Part shown: one piece after another, positions 24,238 through 32,190 of the stretch
How the letters are laid out: each line of letters starts with the position of its first letter
Position numbering within the stretch: position 1 is the stretch's first letter
Assembly (NCBI RefSeq): GCF_003945545.1
Contig: NZ_CP029617.1
Coordinates: 4,697,001-4,761,000 of the forward strand
From: Streptomyces sp. WAC 01529
GTDB taxonomy: Bacteria; Actinomycetota; Actinomycetes; Streptomycetales; Streptomycetaceae
Length of the DNA stretch: 64,000 nt
Direction: 5' to 3'
Program-made: the position numbers and the translations under genes
The notes under the pieces: generated by a model
What the model was told of the DNA's origin: nothing
The model's input: only the letters and a program-made list of their open reading frames with translations
Databases searched by the model: none

Positions 24238-25317
24238 TCAGCGGTTGATCGACTGCACTTCCTCGACCGTGATCTCCTGCACGACCTCGATCGTGCCGTC
24301 AGGCATGCTGACCGGGTCCGACTGGCCGGTGCCGGTCCAGCTGATTTCCCAGGTGAGGGCCGCCTTCAGGGGGAAGGTGCCGCCGTTCGAGGAGCGGTTG
24401 TAGATGATGCCGCAGGGCGGGGTCTCCTTGGACTTGCCCTTCGCGTACGGCTCGCCGATCTTGCCGTCGACTATGGGGCATTCACCGCCGGCCGGGAGCA
24501 TGGTGGCGTCCTCGGTACCCGGGTTCAGGGTGAGGGACTTGGGCTTGGCGGTTGTCGTCGCGCTGATGCTGAAGCCGGGGACGTCGATCGCCGCGGTGGC
24601 CCGAACCTCGTCGAAGGCCGCCTTGTCGAGCCAGGCCCACGTGGGCAGGTTCACCTTCGTGGTGTTCTCCGGCGCGAGGGAGACCTTCGTCTTGGGCAGC
24701 TGCATGCGCTGGTAGGCCAGGTCGGCGAGCATCTCCGGCTTGATGGCCTCCTCGTACTGCGGCGGCGGGGCCTCGCCCTCGTCGACCCAGAAGGGGATGT
24801 CGTTGCACGAGCTGCGCTTGAGGATGTCCGGCTCGTTGGGGTTCTCGACGGCGGCCCAGAACATCCCCTTGCCGTCCTTGGCGACGTTGTAGTCCTTGTA
24901 ACCGGGGGTGTCGGTCCAGCCGTAGTCGTCCTCGTAGTGCCGCTGCAACTCCGCGAGCGCGGCGCCCGCGTGACCGGCCATGCCCGGCGCGCTCATGGAG
25001 TCCTTGAGCTCCTTGGACATCTTCTTCTTGAAGTCCTTGGCACCGAGGTAAGGGGCGTACCAGCAGGGCGGAGGATTCCAGGTGACGTCGGAGGAGGCGA
25101 CGTTTCCGGGGCTGCCGTTGTCGGTGACGGCGCCGGTGTATTTGATGCGTGCGGCGGCGTAGATGCTGGTGCCGTCGGTGCCGCCCTTCTCCTCGGCGGT
25201 GGCGCCCTTGCCGGAGCCGACCGGCTTCGCCGCGTAGGCGGATTCCGTGAGGACAAGGGCGCTGAGTGTGAGTGTCAGAGCCGTGGTGCTGAGGGCAGTA
25301 CGCCGGGTTCTGTTCAC
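24238..25317 (-). CDS. Secreted four-cysteine protein, unknown function
   Basis: 359 residues from GTG at 25317 with a Sec signal peptide (basic VNRTRR, hydrophobic core, cleavage near SAYA, residue 29). The mature part has four cysteines (PPCWY, SSCND, GECPI, PPCGI), enough for two disulfides, and a beta-rich end closing EVQSINR. From memory, similar proteins are widespread in Streptomyces and sometimes carry the label enoyl reductase; no nucleotide-binding or catalytic motif here supports that. The GTG overlaps the stop of the lipoprotein gene as GTGA, so the two are probably made and act together at the surface. Confidence 0.75.
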   Translation of the reverse strand: MNRTRRTALSTTALTLTLSALVLTESAYAAKPVGSGKGATAEEKGGTDGTSIYAAARIKYTGAVTDNGSPGNVASSDVTWNPPPCWYAPYLGAKDFKKKMSKELKDSMSAPGMAGHAGAALAELQRHYEDDYGWTDTPGYKDYNVAKDGKGMFWAAVENPNEPDILKRSSCNDIPFWVDEGEAPPPQYEEAIKPEMLADLAYQRMQLPKTKVSLAPENTTKVNLPTWAWLDKAAFDEVRATAAIDVPGFSISATTTAKPKSLTLNPGTEDATMLPAGGECPIVDGKIGEPYAKGKSKETPPCGIIYNRSSNGGTFPLKAALTWEISWTGTGQSDPVSMPDGTIEVVQEITVEEVQSINR

Positions 25318-25988
25318 TGGCACTTCTCCGCCTCCGTCTCGACGAACACCTTCGATGCCTGCCACAAGCCGTTGCCCGTCGGGAACTTGACCATGATGAG
25401 CTTGAAATGGTCGAAGTCCTTGATGCTCCTCTTGGTCTTCAGGAGCTTCCCGGACTTGATCTCCTTGCCGTAGAACTTGCCCGAGTCGGCGCAGAAGGCG
25501 ACCTCTACCGAACTGCCGTTGGGAGCGGACCGAGTGGTGGCCTGGTAGTGACGCAACGTGCCGGTAGCCGTCCATCCGCCCTTGATCCACTCATTGATCT
25601 GCACCTTCGCGTAGTGCAGTCCGTCGCCAGTGGAATACGCGGTCACCGCCGCGTCCTTCGACGTGCGCTTGTCGACGCCCCGGTAAATCGCCCGCATGAA
25701 ATTCGCCGCGTCGCTCATCGCGGCCGCCTCGTTCTTGTCCTTCGGCTTGTTCCAGTCGAAGACCAGGTTCATGTCCTTGGACAGGGAGACGTCCACACCG
25801 TCCGGCTTGTCCTCTGCGGGCGCGGCCGACGGCGACGTCGACTTCTTCGGCTTCGCCGGGTCCTGGTCGGCGCCGGCGATCTTGTCGTTGTCCTTGGACT
25901 TGTCGTCGTCCCCGCTGCCGCAGCCCGTCAGGAGCAGGGCTGCGGTCGCGGCGAGCGCGGCGGTGACGGGCAGGGTGCGGCGGTTCAC
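25314..25988 (-). CDS. Lipoprotein coupled to the secreted four-cysteine protein
   Basis: 224 residues from GTG at 25988, picked because it opens into a lipoprotein signal peptide with lipobox LLTGC; the frame continues upstream but without one. A Lys/Asp/Ser-rich tether follows, then a globular domain of about 140 residues with two further cysteines (EVAFCADSGKFYG and the C-terminal EKCQ). Motif SGKFYGKEIKSGKLLKT is beta-strand-like. It overlaps the next gene as GTGA. It is likely a surface-anchored partner of that secreted protein. Function unknown. Confidence 0.75.
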   Translation of the reverse strand: MNRRTLPVTAALAATAALLLTGCGSGDDDKSKDNDKIAGADQDPAKPKKSTSPSAAPAEDKPDGVDVSLSKDMNLVFDWNKPKDKNEAAAMSDAANFMRAIYRGVDKRTSKDAAVTAYSTGDGLHYAKVQINEWIKGGWTATGTLRHYQATTRSAPNGSSVEVAFCADSGKFYGKEIKSGKLLKTKRSIKDFDHFKLIMVKFPTGNGLWQASKVFVETEAEKCQ

Positions 25989-26181
25989 GGTCGGCTCCCG
26001 GTGGGGCGAGGATGTCTCCAACGGGCCGACGTTATCTATGGGGTTGGTGGTTCCGCCAGGGTCGATAGTGGGGCAAGGTGTGCCATCCCGGCGGACTGTC
26101 ATCGTGTCGTGACGCGTCATTTGCCTTGATGGAAAGGTCAATGGCGTTGGGAAGCGTGCCGCCGGTACGCCCGTGCCCTAC

Positions 26182-26937
26182 TCATGACCCCGTCCGCGGG
26201 TTCCAGATGCCCAGCGTCCGTGCGAGTTCCTCCAGGTCCTCCGCCGCGCGCATGACGTGCGCGATGTCCTCGGAGGCGGTCCAGATGACGACGTCCGCCC
26301 CGTGCTCCTCGACCTGCCACGCGTAGCGGACGCAGGCCAGCAGGTGGGTCGAGTCCTCCTGCGGGACGTAGCGGAAGGTGGTCATCCCCTTGCCGAGCTT
26401 CTCGGATTTGACGGTCTTGACGACAGGCGGCTCGACCGCAGTCGCGTCGTCCGCCATGGTGAGCGCGCGCAGCGTCTCCTCGCGCGGGCCCGACGCGGGG
26501 CCCAGTGCCGCGAGGACCGGGAGCGGGGCGTCGGCGGGGTGGTCGACGTGGAGAAAGACCCAGTGGTCCGAGCCGGGCGGCGCGAAGGTCTCGGCGCACC
26601 GCAGCAGGGTCCCGGCGACGAAGTCGACGCCGTTCGGGCCGGGGTCGAGATCGCTGTCCTGCCACAGGTCCTCGGCTACCTCCCGCGCCCAGGTGCCGAT
26701 GTCCTCCCACGTCTCCGAGGGCGCCGTGCGGCCGGCGCGGGGCGGGACCATGATCCATGCGTCCTCGTCCACGTCCTCGATGTCGATGACGGGCCAGAAG
26801 TACTTCTTGGTGGGCTCCTCGCCGCCGAGCTGGGTCACACCACCGCGGGGCTCGCTCACGTCACCGTGGGGCTCGGTCGCACCACCGCGGGGCTCGCTCA
26901 CCTCGTACGTACCGCTCATATCTGATGGCATCGTCAT
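26182..26937 (-). CDS. T7SS-linked hypothetical protein with seven-residue repeat
   Basis: 251 residues from ATG at 26937, which overlaps the upstream stop as ATGA; starts at 26979, 26931 and 26919 are possible in the same frame. Near the N terminus a 21-base repeat codes three heptads of the form V-S-E-P-R-G-G. The rest is a mixed alpha/beta cytoplasmic-type domain (KYFWPVIDIED, DHWVFLHVDHPADAPLPVL, ending DLEELARTLGIW). The layout is reminiscent of the PxxW/FDxV family but I could not align it convincingly. It is the last gene of the minus-strand cassette. Confidence 0.6.
   Translation of the reverse strand: MTMPSDMSGTYEVSEPRGGATEPHGDVSEPRGGVTQLGGEEPTKKYFWPVIDIEDVDEDAWIMVPPRAGRTAPSETWEDIGTWAREVAEDLWQDSDLDPGPNGVDFVAGTLLRCAETFAPPGSDHWVFLHVDHPADAPLPVLAALGPASGPREETLRALTMADDATAVEPPVVKTVKSEKLGKGMTTFRYVPQEDSTHLLACVRYAWQVEEHGADVVIWTASEDIAHVMRAAEDLEELARTLGIWNPRTGS
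26842..26904 (-). repeat. 21-base tandem repeat, three copies, coding
   Basis: Three in-frame 21-base units (26842-26862, 26863-26883, 26884-26904) differ by a few bases. The outer two differ at one position. They code the heptads near the N terminus of the 251-residue protein. Confidence 0.8.
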
Positions 26938-27650
26938 CCTCGGGTCCAGCGGAAGTTCGCCATCACGGCGTCGAACCATTCGACGAGCGCCTCGGCCAGC
27001 TCGTCCCGGGGGTCGCCGCCCCCGACCGTCGAGAACGCCGCCACGAACCAGCGGTCGGGGTCCCCGGGCACGGAGAGGATGTACTCGACGCGGCGCGAGG
27101 CCAGTTCCGCGCCCTTGGCCGGAGCGGCTTCCACCACGTGCTCGCGGCGCACGGCGAGGGCGTCGTCGATCTCTCCCGAGCTGAGGTCGGCGTTCTCCAC
27201 GCCGTCCCTGGACAGGAGTTGCACCGCGACCTCGGTCGGCTCGGACTCCGTCCGCGGTTCGCCCGGGCGCCGGGGCACCACGGACTCCGAGACCAGGATC
27301 GAGGCCCCGACGCTGACGCCGCCCATCGGCTTCACCGGCAGGTAGAGGTCGAGCGCCTTGCTCTTCTGGGCGTCGGCGACGGAGGAGCGGAAGCGGCGCT
27401 CCAGTTCACGCTTGTAGGGGCCGATGCGGTCCTGCGGGGCGTCGGCGGGTATGCGGGCGAAGGCGTCGTCGAGGATGCGGCGGACGGCCTCCTCCGTACC
27501 CTGCCGCAGCGGGATCTGGGCCCACTGGTCGGGCAGCAGGACGCGGTAGCCGGTCGCCGGGGAGTCGGTGACGGGTGGCTCGGTCGCCGGAGGGTCGGTG
27601 ACGGGCGGATCGGTGGGCTCCGCCTCGGGGCCGGTCTGTTCAGGCAGCAC
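26934..27650 (-). CDS. T7SS-linked PxxW/FDxV family protein
   Basis: 238 residues from GTG at 27650, supported by AAGGAA about eight bases upstream and an 11-base overlap with the preceding gene. The N terminus is a Thr/Pro-rich run (PPVTDPPATEPPVTD), then the family framework: YRVLLPDQWAQIPL, a helical middle with YKRELERRFRSSVADAQKSKALDLYL, a strand ASILVSES, and the C-terminal EWFDAVMANFRW. It overlaps the following gene as ATGA. No signal peptide or catalytic motif is seen. It may be the cognate chaperone or immunity protein of the secreted protein at 28079; this is inference from gene order only. Confidence 0.65.
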   Translation of the reverse strand: MLPEQTGPEAEPTDPPVTDPPATEPPVTDSPATGYRVLLPDQWAQIPLRQGTEEAVRRILDDAFARIPADAPQDRIGPYKRELERRFRSSVADAQKSKALDLYLPVKPMGGVSVGASILVSESVVPRRPGEPRTESEPTEVAVQLLSRDGVENADLSSGEIDDALAVRREHVVEAAPAKGAELASRRVEYILSVPGDPDRWFVAAFSTVGGGDPRDELAEALVEWFDAVMANFRWTRG

Positions 27651-28053
27651 GAAGTCGTTCCTTGCGGTTGAGATGCCACATCGAGGCGAAGCCGACGAGG
27701 CAGATGCCCGCGGCGACCCAGAGGGACCAGTGGTTCCGGCCGATGGCACCCATCAGCGCGTACAGGAGATACAGAGCGAGCGCCCCCCTGATGAGGCTGC
27801 GCTCCCCCGCCAGCTCCTTCCAGTCGTCCGGACGCCGGGACAGGAGGATCAGGGTCACGGGTACGAGGGCACACACGGCCCAGTCCCAGGTCGGCCACGG
27901 CACGAGCTGCTCGTCGAAGAAGTCCTTGCTGGCGGGGGCGGCGAACATGCGCAGCATCGACAGCAGGAAGACCCACTTGAAGATCCCGAGGCGCAGCGCC
28001 AGCCGCCGCTCGGTGCGATCCGTCGCCTCAGGGCGTCGTTCTTTCCCGGCCAT
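27640..28053 (-). CDS. Small membrane protein of the T7SS-like cassette
   Basis: 137 residues with about four hydrophobic segments (FKWVFLLSMLRMFAA, TWDWAVCALVPVTLILL, GALALYLLYALMGAI, WSLWVAAGICLVGFASMW) and a basic N terminus. It lies 25 bases after the putative secreted protein and overlaps the next gene by 11 bases. A membrane partner or immunity factor for the secreted protein fits this position. The family was not recognised. Confidence 0.65.
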   Translation of the reverse strand: MAGKERRPEATDRTERRLALRLGIFKWVFLLSMLRMFAAPASKDFFDEQLVPWPTWDWAVCALVPVTLILLSRRPDDWKELAGERSLIRGALALYLLYALMGAIGRNHWSLWVAAGICLVGFASMWHLNRKERLRAA

Positions 28054-28078
28054 CAGAGCGCCGCCGCCTTCGCCCTCG

Positions 28079-29419
28079 TCACCATCGCGATCCCACCGGC
28101 TGTGTCATGCGGTCCTTCATACGGCTGTACTCACCGTCCGAGACCAGGTCGCCGCCCTTGTCGGCCGTGTCGAGGCCGGTGCCGACCGCCCACGAACCGC
28201 GCAGGGCGTCCTTCTGGCGCGCGGCCTCCCGGGCGTTCTCCGCGAGCTTGGTGTTGTCCGGGTACTTGTCGCGCCACTTGTTGATGTCCTTCATCTGCTG
28301 GCCGAGCTTCGCGTCGCCGAGCACACTGGCCTTCTCCTGGGCGGTGATCTGGGGCAGCTCGGCGTCGCGCACCTTGTTGCCCGCCGCCTGGTTCTTCTGC
28401 TCCATCCGCAGTCGGCGGGCGCGGTTCTTCTGGCGGTCGCCGCCCGACCTGCCTCCGCCCTTCTTCTCGCCCTTGGCCGCGTTCTTCATCGCGTTCTTCC
28501 GGGTCTCCGCCGCGCCTTCCTTCGCCACACCGGCGGCGGTCTTGCGGGAACTCTGCTGCAGCGCCTTGATGGCCTTGGCGGCCTTCACGCCATTACGTGC
28601 CATCTTCAGCGCGCCGATGTCCATCACGACGTCGAACCACGAGCCGTTTCCTGTGACCGCCATCAACAGGTGGGCGGCGGCGACGACAGCCGTCAGGGCG
28701 AGTGCGATGACGCCGAGGGCGGGGAAGAACATGGCGGCGATACCCACGACCGTGGCGAGCCAGCTCAGTTTGTCGGCCCAGTCGCCTATCCAGTCGGCGT
28801 CACCGACCCACGCCTTGAAGTCGTTCCACCAACTGTCCTTCATGTCGTCGTCGATGGACTTACGGATTTTCCCGGCGTAATGGCCCGCGCGCTCGTTGTA
28901 GTCACCGGCCGCGGAATTGACACGGCCGCGGGCGTCCGCCAGGTCCTCCTTCGCCTTCTTGAGCGCGGGATCCTCGGTATCGGACCCCTTGTCGCCCTTA
29001 TCGTCCTTGCCGTCCTTGGCGCCCTTCTCGTCGTCCTTGCCCTTTTTCTCGGACTCCGGCTTGCTCTCGTGGGCGTCGATGATCCGCTTGGCGTCCTTGG
29101 CGTCACCGAGCGCCTTGTCCGCCCGCTTCTGGAACCCTTCGAGCTCTTCGGCCCAACCGGACAGGTGCCCCTTGACCTCGCGGTAGCGGTCCTCCGCCTC
29201 GTCGAGCTTGCGGCCGAGGGCACGGGAGTCCTCGCCCAGCTTCTCCGCGTACTTGCCCTTGAGATTGTCGGCGTCGGCCATCGCGGTGAGCGCCTCGGCC
29301 TGCGTACGCAGGTACTCGGCGATCTTCTTCATGTGCTTGACCTGCTCGCGGACCGCGACGGGATCACCGGGTACGGGATCGCTCTCGCGCAGCGGCTGCC
29401 AGTCCTTGGGTCGTGCCAT
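28079..29419 (-). CDS. Putative T7SS-secreted protein with N-terminal secretion-signal domain
   Basis: 446 residues, a paralogue of the protein at 21561. The N terminus KDWQPLRESDPVPGDP and a helical region to about 110 form the putative T7SS signal domain. Then come a Lys/Asp-rich low-complexity linker (about 125-155), a coiled coil, a long hydrophobic hairpin (about 213-253), and a basic C-terminal part with KKGGGRSGGDRQKNRARR-type sequence and no known enzyme motif. It lies 56 bases downstream of a WXG100-like gene and is followed by a small membrane protein, so it forms the second cassette of the region. A pore-forming or membrane-acting role is conceivable from the hydrophobic hairpin; this is speculative. 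Confidence 0.7.
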   Translation of the reverse strand: MARPKDWQPLRESDPVPGDPVAVREQVKHMKKIAEYLRTQAEALTAMADADNLKGKYAEKLGEDSRALGRKLDEAEDRYREVKGHLSGWAEELEGFQKRADKALGDAKDAKRIIDAHESKPESEKKGKDDEKGAKDGKDDKGDKGSDTEDPALKKAKEDLADARGRVNSAAGDYNERAGHYAGKIRKSIDDDMKDSWWNDFKAWVGDADWIGDWADKLSWLATVVGIAAMFFPALGVIALALTAVVAAAHLLMAVTGNGSWFDVVMDIGALKMARNGVKAAKAIKALQQSSRKTAAGVAKEGAAETRKNAMKNAAKGEKKGGGRSGGDRQKNRARRLRMEQKNQAAGNKVRDAELPQITAQEKASVLGDAKLGQQMKDINKWRDKYPDNTKLAENAREAARQKDALRGSWAVGTGLDTADKGGDLVSDGEYSRMKDRMTQPVGSRW

Positions 29420-29475
29420 TTCCTTCTCCCCCGAAATGAACGTCTCGCTCCGGCGTCGCTACTTCTCGCCGGCCC

Positions 29476-29766
29476 TCACTTCTTCTTGCCGGTCTTCGCC
29501 AGCTGATCCTCGAGCTTCTTGAACGCGTCCCTGGTGTTCTCCACCATTTTTCCGACTTCGCCCAGGGACTCGAGGAGACGCTTGCGGTTCTTGTCCCAGT
29601 TGTCGACGAAGTCGGTCATGGCGTCCTTGATGTCGGGTGCGCCGACCGCCGACTTGACGTCGTCCTTCCATTCGCCGAGGTTCTTGAACTCGGTCTCGAT
29701 GGCGCTCAGTTGGCTCGCCGACTTGTTCAGCAACTGAAAGTCGACGATCAGGTCCGATGCGGACAT
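29476..29766 (-). CDS. WXG100-like small helical protein with DFxxNW motif
   Basis: 96 residues from ATG at 29766, with GGGGGA a few bases upstream; a frame extension to 29925 is rejected because it lacks a site and has a different composition. Two helical arms meet at TDFVDNWDKNRKRLLESL, the motif shared with the proteins at 21253 and 39466. The C terminus is lysine-rich (KKLEDQLAKTGKKK). It heads the minus-strand cassette and is the probable partner of the 446-residue secreted protein. Confidence 0.75.
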   Translation of the reverse strand: MSASDLIVDFQLLNKSASQLSAIETEFKNLGEWKDDVKSAVGAPDIKDAMTDFVDNWDKNRKRLLESLGEVGKMVENTRDAFKKLEDQLAKTGKKK

Positions 29767-29905
29767 ATTCCCCCGTTCCTGGCTGCTTTCCGGAGTCCGA
29801 CCGCGAATGGGGCGGGTGCGCGGAAGGATACCCAGGAGCGTGCGCGTTGCCGATTTCCCGGGCAACCGGAGCGCGGTGGTACACCCGCCTCGGCATGATG
29901 GCCCA

Positions 29906-30478
29906 ATGCCCGAAGAAACCCGCACCCCCGCCTCTCACACCCCCACCCCCCTCACCCCCACCCCCCTCACCCCCACCCCCCGCCGCACCGACCCCCCACG
30001 CTCCGCCGCAGGCGAACGCGTCTCCCTCACCGCCTTTCTCCAGTACCAGCGCGAGACCCTCGCGATGAAGTGCGCCGGGCTGACCGTCGAGCAGCTCAAG
30101 GAGCGGGCCGTGCCGCCCTCGGAGATGTCGTTGCTCGGGCTGGTCCGACACCTTGCCGAGGTCGAGCGGAGCTGGTTCAGAAACGTGCTGAACGGTGAGG
30201 CGCTGAAGACCAATTGGAGGGGGCGTCTGCCCGGTGAGCCCGCCGATTTTGACGTGGCGGACGCCGATGCCGACGAGGCCTTCGAGGTCTGGCACGCGGA
30301 GTGCGCCCGCTCCCGCGCCGTCGTGGACGCCCTCGACTCCCTGGACGCCACCGGTGAGCACGACGGAGAGGCGTACTCCCTCCGTTATGTCCTCACGCAC
30401 ATGATCGAGGAGTACGCCCGCCACAACGGCCACGCCGACCTGCTCAGGGAGCGGATCGACGGCGTCACGGGGGAGTAG
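29906..30478 (+). CDS. DinB-fold protein, DUF664-type
   Basis: 190 residues from ATG at 29906. After a Pro/Thr-rich start coded by a 15-base repeat, the protein is a four-helix DinB-like bundle. It has three well-spaced histidines likely to bind metal: in LLGLVRHLAEVERSWF, VLTHMIEEYARHNGH and nearby. The family includes mycothiol- or bacillithiol-dependent transferases and detoxification enzymes; the DUF664 branch is uncharacterised. It is monocistronic, divergent from the WXG100-like gene at 29476. Confidence 0.85.
   Translation: MPEETRTPASHTPTPLTPTPLTPTPRRTDPPRSAAGERVSLTAFLQYQRETLAMKCAGLTVEQLKERAVPPSEMSLLGLVRHLAEVERSWFRNVLNGEALKTNWRGRLPGEPADFDVADADADEAFEVWHAECARSRAVVDALDSLDATGEHDGEAYSLRYVLTHMIEEYARHNGHADLLRERIDGVTGE
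29939..29981 (+). repeat. 15-base C-rich tandem repeat
   Basis: Two full copies of ACCCCCACCCCCCTC and most of a third, in frame, coding PTPLT units at the DinB N terminus. The opposite strand carries six runs of five or six G separated by one to three bases. Confidence 0.85.
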
Positions 30479-30587
30479 CGGGCGGCGGCCCGGCGGTGAC
30501 CGGAGCCTCGTAGGCTGGCCCGGGCCGGACCGGCGAGCAGTCGGCCGGCCGGCCCGGCATACGCCGACGAAGGGGACGAGAACAGCC

Positions 30588-31229
30588 ATGGCCCGCTACA
30601 CAGCACCGCAGACCATCGCGCGCGGCGGATTCAGCATCAAGGTGCCGGAGACGTGGTGGGAGTTCGACGTACGCCCCGAGTCCCGCGACGCCGCCATCCG
30701 CCAGATGATCAACGACCGTGTGCGGGCCCGGCCCGAGCTGGCCCCGTACCGCGAGACCTTCGAGGGCTTCCTGCGCAAGGCATCGAAGGACGCCTGGCAG
30801 TCCGGTGCCCTCTACTGCGGCTGCATGGCGGAGACCTTCGGCGGCGATACGCCGGTCACCGGCTCGGTCACCGTCTCCCTGGTCGGCGCCCGCACGCCCA
30901 GCGGCGACATACTCCCGACCGACCCGGACCGCATCGTCGCCCAGCTCGGCGTGCGCGAGGCCAAGCGAGAGGGTGACGCGTGGCGCAAGGTCACGACGGT
31001 CGAGATCCCGGGCGTCGGCCTCGCGGCGCGCACGTACGGCGTCGAGGACATCTCCGTGCCGGGCGACGACCGCACGATCCGCGTCGTCCTGATGCAGACG
31101 TTCGTTCCGGTGCCGGGTCAGGAGGGGAAGGTGGCGCTGGTCTCGGGGAGCAGCCAGATCCTCGAACTGGCGGACTCGTTCTTCGACATCTTCGACGCGG
31201 TGACGTCTACGTTCCGCTTCGCGGAGTAA
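30588..31229 (+). CDS. T7SS-linked PxxW/FDxV family protein, lone member
   Basis: 213 residues. It shows the family framework most clearly: FSIKVPETWWEFDV, a helical middle (YRETFEGFLRKASKDAWQSGALYCG), a beta strand SVTVSLVGAR, and the C-terminal helix SFFDIFDAVTSTFRF. GGGGACGAG lies about ten bases before the ATG. It sits outside the two cassettes, between the DinB gene and a convergent protease gene. There is no signal peptide, so a cytoplasmic role is likely. Function unknown. Confidence 0.7.
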   Translation: MARYTAPQTIARGGFSIKVPETWWEFDVRPESRDAAIRQMINDRVRARPELAPYRETFEGFLRKASKDAWQSGALYCGCMAETFGGDTPVTGSVTVSLVGARTPSGDILPTDPDRIVAQLGVREAKREGDAWRKVTTVEIPGVGLAARTYGVEDISVPGDDRTIRVVLMQTFVPVPGQEGKVALVSGSSQILELADSFFDIFDAVTSTFRFAE

Positions 31230-31240
31230 GGCCCCCGAGA

Positions 31241-31272
31241 GGGGCGGGCCGCTCGGAAGTGCGGCCCGCCCC
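31241..31272. terminator. Bidirectional terminator
   Basis: A perfect 12-base stem, GGGGCGGGCCGC against GCGGCCCGCCCC with an eight-base loop, lies between the convergent PxxW-family and protease genes. Confidence 0.8.
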
Positions 31273-31302
31273 GCGCCCTTGTTCAGGCCGGCGCCCGCCG
31301 CG

Positions 31303-32190
31303 TCAGCGGCGGTTCAGCGCCCGCTTGATCTTCTTGGCGGACGGCGACTCGTCCAGCGTCTTCCACAGCTTCGAGGAGCTGAGGGACGTATAGACGCCGG
31401 GGGCACCCTGCGCGCCGCAGCCGTCGCCGTAGGAGACGACGCCGATCAGAATCGGGGCCTCGCGGCCCGGTACCTTGCGGAAGATGGGGCCGCCGCTGTC
31501 GCCCTGGCAGGAGTCCTTCGTCTCGACTCCGGCGCAGAAGTTGACCTTCGCGTCGTACTCCTTGTAGCTCGTCCGGCACTCGGCGTGCGAGAGGATCGGG
31601 ACCCTCACCTGGCGCAGGCGGTCCGGCGTGTGGGTCAGCTCCGTGTCCGTGTTGCCCCAGCCCGCGACCGTCGCCTTCTGGCCCGGACGGATCAGCGCGT
31701 CGGTGCCCTGGGTGGGCAGCGCCACCGGGGAGATGCCGCGGACCGGCTTCGCCAGCTGGAGGAACGCCACGTCGTACGCCTCCTGGCCCTTGAGGTAGCG
31801 CGGGTGCACGACGACGCCGCCCTTGGCGATGTTCCGTATCTGGCCCTGCCGGGCCGAGAGCACCGTGCGGCCCACCGCGACCTGGAGCGTCTTCGGCTTG
31901 ACCGGCTTGCCCTCGTCGTCGACCAGGCAGTGCGCGGCCGTCACGACCGTGTCCGGGGTGAGGAGGCTGGCCCCGCAGAACTGCCGGTCGCGGACGCTGC
32001 CCGGGCCCTTCTCCAGGACCGCCGTCATGAACGGGTAGGCGTCGTTGGGGACTTCGGTGCCGCCGATGATCGCGTGGGCGGCGGGGGCGGAGGTGGCGAC
32101 CATCGCGAGGGCGGCGCCGGTCGCCGCGATGCCGGCGGCGAGGGAGGTCCGGCGGGTGGGGGTTCTCGGAGTGGTGGTCATGCGAGTCAT
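31303..32190 (-). CDS. Secreted trypsin-like serine protease (S1)
   Basis: 295 residues from ATG at 32190. The signal peptide has a twin-arginine-like TRRTSLAAG start and would be cut after AHA, leaving IIGGTEV at the mature N terminus. His is in TAAHC, Asp in YDVAFLQL and Ser in CQGDSGGP, with paired cysteines as in Streptomyces trypsins; the S1 pocket region (KDSCQGD) has the Asp six residues before the Ser that gives Arg/Lys preference. A further C-terminal stretch of basic residues ends KRALNRR. No propeptide is apparent. It is divergent from the Tad locus. It is not a mycosin, which is an S8 protease. Confidence 0.93.
   Translation of the reverse strand: MTRMTTTPRTPTRRTSLAAGIAATGAALAMVATSAPAAHAIIGGTEVPNDAYPFMTAVLEKGPGSVRDRQFCGASLLTPDTVVTAAHCLVDDEGKPVKPKTLQVAVGRTVLSARQGQIRNIAKGGVVVHPRYLKGQEAYDVAFLQLAKPVRGISPVALPTQGTDALIRPGQKATVAGWGNTDTELTHTPDRLRQVRVPILSHAECRTSYKEYDAKVNFCAGVETKDSCQGDSGGPIFRKVPGREAPILIGVVSYGDGCGAQGAPGVYTSLSSSKLWKTLDESPSAKKIKRALNRR

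Noticed and set aside
24238..25317. Enoyl reductase function
   Set aside because: No nucleotide-binding glycine motif or catalytic Tyr/Lys; the protein is secreted and disulfide-bonded.
31303..32190. Mycosin of the T7SS-like system
   Set aside because: Mycosins are S8 subtilisin-like and membrane anchored; this is an S1 trypsin without an anchor.
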